A stretch of DNA of 33,780 nucleotides from Actinomycetota bacterium (lineage in GTDB: Bacteria; Actinomycetota; Acidimicrobiia; Acidimicrobiales; Ilumatobacteraceae), in contig WLGS01000007.1 in the NCBI GenBank assembly GCA_009703125.1, forward strand, positions 1 through 33,780, written 5' to 3'. Shown here piece by piece: positions 28,884 to 33,780 of the stretch. The position numbers and the translations under genes were made by a program. Under the pieces are notes generated by a model. That model did no database searches, was not told the DNA's origin, and saw nothing but the letters and a program-made list of their open reading frames with translations. The stretch's first letter is position 1. Each line of letters starts with the position of its first letter.

Positions 28884-29462
28884 CTATTCGGGCTTTAGGG
28901 TTCCCGCAACAATCATCTCTGCCACTTTTCGCATAGTGGTGCGATGATTCATTGCGCCGCGTTGAATAAATCCATACGCATCTGCTTCTGACATGCGGTA
29001 CTGATCAATCAGAATGCCTTTTGCACGGTCAATGGTTTTACGAGCCTCAAGTTGTTCACCAAGTTCTTCAATCTCACCATTGAGCACCTGCAATTCCCTG
29101 AAGCGACCCAACGCCACTTCCATTGCAGGAATGAGATCACTCTTCTGGAAAGGCTTCACCAAATAGGCAAGAGCTCCGGCATCTCTTGCTTCTTCCACAA
29201 CTTCGCGTTGACTGAATGCAGTCAAGATGAGCACGCCACAAATACGGTCTTTACTAATGAGTCGTGCGGCCTCGAGACCATCCATCCCTGGCATTTTCAC
29301 ATCCAAGATTGCGAGATCGGGACGAAGATCGCGCACGAGATCTACCGCCTTGTCTCCTCGACCCGTCTCTCCAACTACGACATAGCCCTCTTCTTCAAGA
29401 GTCTCTTTCAAGTCAAGACGAATAATTGCTTCGTCCTCAGCAATAACAACACGAACAGTCAT
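28884..29462 (-). CDS. pdtaR: ANTAR-domain response regulator (PdtaR type)
   Basis: Response regulator that binds RNA rather than DNA, 192 aa. The receiver domain (1-120) has the acidic pair Glu9/Asp10, phospho-acceptor Asp54 in LAILDVKMPGMDG, and Lys103 in LVKPFQ. A helical linker leads to the C-terminal ANTAR domain (about 130-190), with TIDRAKGILIDQYRMSEADA. ANTAR proteins bind paired hairpins in mRNA leaders and prevent termination. Mycobacterial PdtaR (Rv1626) is also encoded close to polA, supporting the symbol. Its kinase partner PdtaS is not in the window. The ATG overlaps the stop of a small coiled-coil gene by 4 bases. Confidence 0.93.
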   Translation of the reverse strand: MTVRVVIAEDEAIIRLDLKETLEEEGYVVVGETGRGDKAVDLVRDLRPDLAILDVKMPGMDGLEAARLISKDRICGVLILTAFSQREVVEEARDAGALAYLVKPFQKSDLIPAMEVALGRFRELQVLNGEIEELGEQLEARKTIDRAKGILIDQYRMSEADAYGFIQRGAMNHRTTMRKVAEMIVAGTLKPE

Positions 29463-29752
29463 AGACGGGCATCCTTCATTCGATCAAGGTATTCATTAAC
29501 TCTTTGTTCTAGAACAGATATTTCTTGAACCAAGTCATCACGATGCTTCAACATCGCGTCCGCGTGCTTCTTGGCCTCACGGTATTCAAAACTCGCCGAC
29601 GGTGTTTCAGAAACCATGGCACGAAGCGAAAGGTCATCGGCTTCGTCGGACATGTGACTCAATTGGTCCTGCACCACTCGAAGTTCCTCTTGTAACTCAC
29701 GGATTCGGCACGACGCCTGAGTCAACCTTCGCTGAAGAAAACGTTGACCCAT
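29459..29752 (-). CDS. Small coiled-coil protein coupled to the ANTAR regulator
   Basis: Hypothetical protein of about 97 aa with no family I recognise. It is almost entirely helical and charged: IRELQEELRVVQDQLSHM near the start and HRDDLVQEISVLEQRVNEYL near the end form two heptad-rich stretches, suggesting a dimeric coiled coil. No membrane segment or signal peptide is present. The open frame extends up to 29803, but that would start inside the tRNA, so I take the ATG at 29752 (26 bases beyond the tRNA 3' end). The stop overlaps the regulator ATG (ATGA), so the two proteins are coupled and may interact. A ribosome site is not obvious. Confidence 0.75.
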   Translation of the reverse strand: MGQRFLQRRLTQASCRIRELQEELRVVQDQLSHMSDEADDLSLRAMVSETPSASFEYREAKKHADAMLKHRDDLVQEISVLEQRVNEYLDRMKDARL

Positions 29753-29778
29753 AGAACTAAGTGTATGAATCACCTGGG

Positions 29779-29861
29779 TGCCCGAGGTGGGACTCGAACC
29801 CACACGCCCTTTCGGACAACGGATTTTGAATCCGTCGCGTCTGCCATTCCGCCACTCGGGC
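29779..29861 (-). tRNA. tRNA-Leu (anticodon CAA)
   Basis: A full class II cloverleaf folds by hand. It has acceptor GCCCGAG/CTCGGGC, a D arm with TGGCGGAATGGCAGACGC, an anticodon stem ACGGA/TCCGT with loop TTCAAAA giving anticodon CAA (codon UUG), a variable arm GTCC-GAAA-GGGC and T arm GTGGG-TTCGAGT-CCCAC. The discriminator is A; the next bases are CCC, so CCA is not encoded, unlike the other tRNA-Leu in this window. It is co-directional with the coiled-coil and ANTAR genes just downstream. Confidence 0.95.
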
Positions 29862-29952
29862 CAGGGCTAAAGAGCGTACAGCGGGTCACGCCAGCACCCT
29901 ACTAATGGGTAACAAGTCTTGCCTGCATCAACAGGTCTAAGGTTTTCCCGTC
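29862..29952. promoter_or_regulatory. Divergent control region of tRNA-Leu(CAA) and the fab operon
   Basis: These 91 bases should hold the tRNA promoter (minus) and the fabD promoter (plus). Two small dyads are visible: ACCC-7 bases-GGGT at 29896-29910 and CCTG-6 bases-CAGG at 29922-29935. Either could be an operator for a fatty-acid regulator, but no known consensus is matched. TAAGG about 10 bases before the ATG is a plausible ribosome site. Confidence 0.4.
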
Positions 29953-31128
29953 ATGCTTGCTTTTACATTCCCAGGACAAGGATCTCAGCGTCCTGGCATG
30001 GGTCGCCCTTGGCAACAACACGACAGCTGGGAATTGGTGGACGAAGCATCCCACGTAGCTGGCCGAGATGTGGGGGCCTTGTTATTGGATGCCGACGCCG
30101 ACACCTTGAAGGACACGCGCAATGCCCAGCTCACCACTTTTGTGGCCAGCTTGATGGTGTTGGACGCGGTAGAGCGTCTAGGAATTGTGCCCAGTTTCTG
30201 TGCGGGTCACTCATTAGGCGAATACACCGCTTTAACCGCAACTGGCGCTTTGTCTTTTGAAGATGGAGTGCGCCTGGTAGTTGAGCGAGCCGACGCCATG
30301 CACGATGCAGGTATCTCCTCGCCTGGAACCATGGCTGCAGTTCTGGGTCTCGATGACGATGTCGTGGAGGTCGCATGTCGCCGAGCAGACAGTGATGTGT
30401 GGGTCGCAAACTTCAATGCACCAGGACAAGTCGTCATCGCTGGCTCCCCAGAGGGTGTTGGCGCCGCAGGTGAACATGCGAGATCTTTAGGGGCGAAGAA
30501 GGTTATGCCGCTTCAAGTATCCGGAGCGTTTCACACACCATTTATGACGTCTGCTCGTGAACGCCTCCGCACAGCTATCACCCTTGCTTCTCCGCGAGAT
30601 ACCGAAGTTCCAGTGGTGTCAAATGTGGACGCTCTCCCCCATGCCACAGGCGATGAATGGTCATCGTTGCTCTCCGCACAACTCTCCAGTCCAGTGAGAT
30701 GGAAGCACTGCTTGTTGACATTGGCCGAACAAGGCGTGACAGGCTTCGTGGAGCTAGGTCCCGGTGGCGTGTTGACCGGAATGGCAAAACGTACGGTGGA
30801 TACGGCACGAACCATCAGCGTGTCGACTCCTGAGGAACTTGACAAGTTGATTGAGTGGGTAGGCGCCTCATCACCTACTGGTGGTGCACAAATCGAAGGA
30901 GAGCATCTCTTTGCAGTAGAGAGACTCGTAGTGAGTCCATCAGCAGGCGTCTTCACACCATCCGACTCGGTCTCTATCGGGTCCACAATCTCGGTCGGAA
31001 CAGTTATCGGGAGTATCGGTGACATTGAAGTGCGATCTCCATTTGCTGGCATCGTGCAGAACTTCATCGCAGTGCAGGGTGAACGCGTCACCACTCATCA
31101 GCCCATTGCTTGGCTACGGACGCAGTAG
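29953..31128 (+). CDS. fabD: Malonyl-CoA:ACP transacylase with C-terminal biotinyl/lipoyl-like domain
   Basis: Loads malonyl from CoA onto ACP to feed fatty-acid elongation. Residues 1-300 are a standard FabD: Gln9 in FPGQGSQ, nucleophile Ser87 in GHSLGEYTAL, Arg112 and His194 in GAFHTPFM. At 391 aa it is about 80 longer than usual. After a Gly/Ser linker (about 303-315), residues 325-391 read like a barrel-sandwich carrier domain (VVSPSAGVF near 326-334, then SPFAGIVQNF and GERVTTHQPIAWL). The hairpin that would carry the biotinyl or lipoyl Lys (MKM-like) is missing; the two halves join at GSIGDIEVRSP. So it probably acts as a docking or structural module and is not modified. It opens the fab operon; fabH follows after 4 bases. 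Confidence 0.95.
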   Translation: MLAFTFPGQGSQRPGMGRPWQQHDSWELVDEASHVAGRDVGALLLDADADTLKDTRNAQLTTFVASLMVLDAVERLGIVPSFCAGHSLGEYTALTATGALSFEDGVRLVVERADAMHDAGISSPGTMAAVLGLDDDVVEVACRRADSDVWVANFNAPGQVVIAGSPEGVGAAGEHARSLGAKKVMPLQVSGAFHTPFMTSARERLRTAITLASPRDTEVPVVSNVDALPHATGDEWSSLLSAQLSSPVRWKHCLLTLAEQGVTGFVELGPGGVLTGMAKRTVDTARTISVSTPEELDKLIEWVGASSPTGGAQIEGEHLFAVERLVVSPSAGVFTPSDSVSIGSTISVGTVIGSIGDIEVRSPFAGIVQNFIAVQGERVTTHQPIAWLRTQ

Positions 31129-31132
31129 AGCC

Positions 31133-32083
31133 ATGCCAAAGATTCCACAGAACGTGCGCGGTGCTCGATTCACTGGCTGGGGAACTGCGCTGGGACACAA
31201 GACTGTGACTAATCATGATCTGTCGCTCACTATTGACACAAACGATGAATGGATTCGCGAACGTACAGGCATTCATCGTCGTCATATAGGCGGATCCACA
31301 GCAGAATTAAGTGTGGCAAGTGGTCGTGATGCACTCGCCATGGCTGGAATTGCTCCTGAACAAATAGACGCCTTGGTGTTGGCAACAACTACACCGGACC
31401 GCACGGTTCCTGCCACCTCAGCCACCGTGCAGAATCTGCTAGGCCTACGCTGCGGCGCATTTGATGTCAATGCTGCGTGTTCAGGTTTTGTCTATGCACT
31501 CGTCAATGCGCACGGTCTCATTGCCATGGGTGCAGAAAAAGTCTTGGTTATCGGAACAGATACCTTGGCCCGCATCACCGATTGGCAAGATCGCAATACC
31601 GCAGTCTTGTTTGCCGATGGCTCTGGTGCTGCGGTCCTTGAACACACTCAGGGTCCGGGTCAATTGTTGGGCTGGGATCTCGATGCTGACGGATCTGCCG
31701 AAGACATTCTCTTTTGTGACATCGGGGGAAATATCCAGATGGATGGCAAAGAAGTGTTTCGGCGTGCAGTGCGGATCATGGTCGACAGTGCACAGAAATC
31801 AATGGCACACGCAGGTGTGCAGGCATCTGACATCTCCCTTATCGTTCCCCATCAGGCAAACATTCGCATCATCTCGGCAGCCTGTGAACGGCTCGAGATT
31901 CCTATGGAGAAGGCAGCCATCGTGATCGACAACACCGGCAATACCTCTTCGGCATCAATACCTCTTGCATTGTTCGACGCTGCCGACAAAGGCCGTCTAG
32001 CGCCGGGTGATCTTGTTCTCTTAGTGGGTTTTGGTGCGGGCATGACTGCAGCAAGTGCCGTTCTTGAATGGGGTACGCAATGA
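31133..32083 (+). CDS. fabH: 3-oxoacyl-ACP synthase III
   Basis: Starts fatty-acid synthesis by condensing an acyl-CoA primer with malonyl-ACP. The 316 aa protein has the complete triad Cys116 (DVNAACSGF), His240 (VPHQANIRI) and Asn270 (NTGNTSSASIPLAL), and the N-terminal NDEWIRERTGI motif. The start is the ATG at 31133, 4 bases past the fabD stop; the longer frame starting at 31019 runs inside fabD and is not family-like. It may use branched or straight primers; this cannot be told by eye. It overlaps fabG by 4 bases. Confidence 0.96.
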   Translation: MPKIPQNVRGARFTGWGTALGHKTVTNHDLSLTIDTNDEWIRERTGIHRRHIGGSTAELSVASGRDALAMAGIAPEQIDALVLATTTPDRTVPATSATVQNLLGLRCGAFDVNAACSGFVYALVNAHGLIAMGAEKVLVIGTDTLARITDWQDRNTAVLFADGSGAAVLEHTQGPGQLLGWDLDADGSAEDILFCDIGGNIQMDGKEVFRRAVRIMVDSAQKSMAHAGVQASDISLIVPHQANIRIISAACERLEIPMEKAAIVIDNTGNTSSASIPLALFDAADKGRLAPGDLVLLVGFGAGMTAASAVLEWGTQ

Positions 32084-32784
32084 GTCGAGTAGTTCTTATT
32101 ACAGGTGGTTCCAAAGGAATTGGGCTTGCATGTGCTCAACACTTCGCTGCGCTTGGCGACAAGGTGGCGATCACATATAACTCGACTCCTCCACCTGCGG
32201 AGTTCTTTGGCGTGAAATGTGACGTCACAGATGCAACGCAAGTTGATTCTGCATTTCGATCGGTTGAAGAACATTTCGGTCCGGTCGAAATTCTCGTCTC
32301 CAATGCAGGAGTTACAAAGGACACTTTGTTATTACGGATGAGTGAAGATGATTTCACTTCAGTCATTGATGCGAACTTGACGGGTGCATTCAGAGTTGTA
32401 AAGCGCGCCACCCCTTCAATGCTCAAGGCACGTAGAGGTCGAATCATTTTGATGTCTTCCGTGGTGGGCCTCTTGGGATCAGCGGGACAAGCCAATTATT
32501 CGGCGTCAAAAGCAGGGCTCGTCGGTTTCGCGCGTTCATTGGCTCGAGAATTAGGTTCTCGAAGCATCACCATCAATGTTGTGGCGCCTGGACCGGTAGC
32601 AACCGATATGACCGCTGCACTCTCGGCTGAGCGTTTGGGAGAACTTGCAGAAGCAGTTCCTTTGAAGAGAGTGGCTCAACCAGAGGAAATCAGTGCAGTT
32701 GTCGGTTTTCTTGCCAGCGAGGGAGCTGCTTACATCACAGGCGCGGTCATACCTGTGGATGGTGGCCTTGGCATGGGTCACTAG
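32080..32784 (+). CDS. fabG: 3-oxoacyl-ACP reductase
   Basis: NADPH-dependent short-chain dehydrogenase that reduces 3-oxoacyl-ACP in fatty-acid synthesis. The 234 aa protein has the cofactor motif TGGSKGIG (residues 8-15), SNAGVTKD, and the catalytic set Asn99, Ser127, Tyr140 and Lys144 (NYSASK). The C-terminus PVDGGLGMGH is typical. The ATG at 32080 overlaps the fabH stop (ATGA), pointing to coupled translation. A start at 32068 would add four residues with no benefit. Its place between fabH and acpP supports FabG over a general SDR. Confidence 0.95.
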   Translation: MSRVVLITGGSKGIGLACAQHFAALGDKVAITYNSTPPPAEFFGVKCDVTDATQVDSAFRSVEEHFGPVEILVSNAGVTKDTLLLRMSEDDFTSVIDANLTGAFRVVKRATPSMLKARRGRIILMSSVVGLLGSAGQANYSASKAGLVGFARSLARELGSRSITINVVAPGPVATDMTAALSAERLGELAEAVPLKRVAQPEEISAVVGFLASEGAAYITGAVIPVDGGLGMGH

Positions 32785-32807
32785 CACTCAATGGCGACTT
32801 GCCAGTG
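32785..32807 (+). promoter_or_regulatory. Small hairpin between fabG and acpP
   Basis: CAC and TGGC (32785-32795) pair with GCCA and GTG (32801-32807) around the loop GACTT, with a 4-base bulge on the 5' side. It lies in the only sizeable gap (59 bases) of the fab operon and might stabilise mRNA or attenuate. It is weak and could be chance. Confidence 0.25.
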
Positions 32808-32843
32808 ATGATTGTGCGAAAATAGAAGAAACAAGGAGTTGAT

Positions 32844-33080
32844 ATGAGTCAAGAAATTTTTGATCGTTTTGTGAAGTGTGCCGTAAAGACACTTTCAGTA
32901 GAGGCCTCTCAGGTCACCAAAGAAGCAACCTTCGCTGAAGATCTTGACGCCGATTCTCTTGACGTAGTGGAACTCGTGATGGAACTTGAAGAAGAATTTG
33001 GCATCGAGGTGCCAGAAGAAGAACTCCAAGACGTCAAGACCGTCGGTCAAGCATTCGACATCATCGTCGCAAAGTTGTAG
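32844..33080 (+). CDS. acpP: Acyl carrier protein
   Basis: Carries growing acyl chains on a phosphopantetheine arm. The 78 aa acidic four-helix protein has the attachment Ser38 in [18 protein letters not shown]. It has the best ribosome site in the operon (AAGGAG, 6 bases from the ATG), fitting the high level at which ACP is made. It lies 59 bases after fabG and 11 before fabF. Confidence 0.98.
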   Translation: MSQEIFDRFVKCAVKTLSVEASQVTKEATFAEDLDADSLDVVELVMELEEEFGIEVPEEELQDVKTVGQAFDIIVAKL

Positions 33081-33091
33081 ATCTTTCGCAT

Positions 33092-33780
33092 ATGCAAGGT
33101 TCGGGACATCGCGTAGCGATAACAGGCCTAGGCGTCGTAGCTCCATGCGGAATTGGTAAGGACGCATACTGGAAAGGCTTGCTAGGGCCTGGTCTCACAG
33201 ATCGCAAGTACATCGAAATTGAAGATTGGGATCCACTTCCCTATTTCAATAACCCAAAAGATGCGCGACGAGCAGATCGCGTGGAGCAGTTTGCCTTGGC
33301 GGCAGCATCGGAAGCTTTTGCTCAAGCTGGAGAGATCAAGGTAGATCCTGCTCGCTTCGGCACGATTTTTGCAACGGGTATCGGTGGTCTACACACACTC
33401 GAAGAACAAGTCCTTGTTCGTGCCGAGAAGGGCGAACGAAGAGTGTCGCCTTTTCTAGTTCCGATGATGATGGCAAACGCTCCAGGAGCTGCAATCTCGA
33501 TGCGTCACGGTCTTCAAGGCCCTAATGAGACCATCGTGACAGCGTGCGCTGCTGGAACTCATGCAATTGGCTACGCCGCACGTCTCATTGCATGGGGTAT
33601 GTGTGATGCAGTTGCAACCGGAGGAGCCGAAAGTGCTGCGACGGCGACATCACTAGCGGGTTTTGGCAACATGACCGCACTGTCAAGTTCAGGAAAGTCC
33701 ATGCCTTTTGATATTGCCCGAGACGGATTCGTCATGGGAGAAGGCTCAGCAGTTTTCATTCTCGAACGCTATGACCTTGC
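33092..33780 (+). CDS. fabF: 3-oxoacyl-ACP synthase II (3' partial)
   Basis: Elongating condensing enzyme of fatty-acid synthesis. The frame opens with the ATG at 33092 (HRVAITGLGVVAPCGIG) and runs off the window end without a stop, giving 229 residues of an expected 410 or so. The nucleophile is Cys152 in TACAAGTHAIGYA, with GGAESA and RDGFVMGEGSAVFILE further on. The two active-site His lie beyond the edge. The 11-base spacing from acpP gives the common acpP-fabF pair. Confidence 0.95.
   Translation, partial: MQGSGHRVAITGLGVVAPCGIGKDAYWKGLLGPGLTDRKYIEIEDWDPLPYFNNPKDARRADRVEQFALAAASEAFAQAGEIKVDPARFGTIFATGIGGLHTLEEQVLVRAEKGERRVSPFLVPMMMANAPGAAISMRHGLQGPNETIVTACAAGTHAIGYAARLIAWGMCDAVATGGAESAATATSLAGFGNMTALSSSGKSMPFDIARDGFVMGEGSAVFILERYDL

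Overview
The window looks like a chromosome segment from an actinobacterium of roughly balanced GC content. An aquatic Acidimicrobiia/Ilumatobacter-type lineage is my best guess, but it is an inference. The pointers are an ANTAR response regulator of the PdtaR type near polA, a Pol I with Tyr in the O-helix, a RapZ with the actinobacterial GAGRS P-loop, the gap-pgk-tpiA-secG cluster, and a thiolase/DUF35 pair resembling Rv1627c/Rv1628c near mycobacterial polA. I see no phage, IS element, CRISPR array or plasmid signature. It is mostly housekeeping DNA with a catabolic left edge.

Layout. (1) 3-4562, plus strand: an amidohydrolase (SsnA-like, 5' end outside the window) and the FAD, 2Fe-2S and molybdopterin subunits of a xanthine-dehydrogenase-type hydroxylase, all nearly overlapping. 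(2) 4570-5865, minus: a sugar-lactone oxidase. (3) 5999-10042, plus: DUF35 protein and thiolase, a serine hydrolase whose true start seems to be a CTG, and an MFS transporter. (4) 10044-29861, minus: about 20 kb of co-directional genes. In transcription order these are tRNA-Leu(CAA), a coiled-coil protein, the ANTAR regulator, polA, a frameshifted methyltransferase, rpsA, coaE, uvrB, uvrA, uvrC, a second methyltransferase, rapZ, gap, pgk, tpiA, secG, tRNA-Leu(AAG) and pyk. (5) 29953-end, plus: the type II fatty-acid synthesis operon fabD-fabH-fabG-acpP-fabF, with fabF cut by the window edge.

How it fits together. The minus block joins lower glycolysis (gap, pgk, tpiA, pyk), nucleotide excision repair (uvrB, uvrA, uvrC contiguous), repair/replication polymerase, ribosomal protein S1, CoA synthesis and protein export. 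The fab operon supplies malonyl-ACP, initiation, first reduction, carrier and elongation. The left edge probably oxidises a purine or other N-heterocycle.

The most interesting points are a tRNA-Leu with an AAG anticodon in the secG-linked slot, a FabD carrying a C-terminal biotinyl/lipoyl-like barrel that lacks the modifiable lysine, a CTG start overlapping the thiolase stop codon, absence of yvcK and whiA between rapZ and gap, and a methyltransferase split at a five-base homopolymer. I did not find a clearly new multi-gene system. There is no stretch over 300 bases without a gene.
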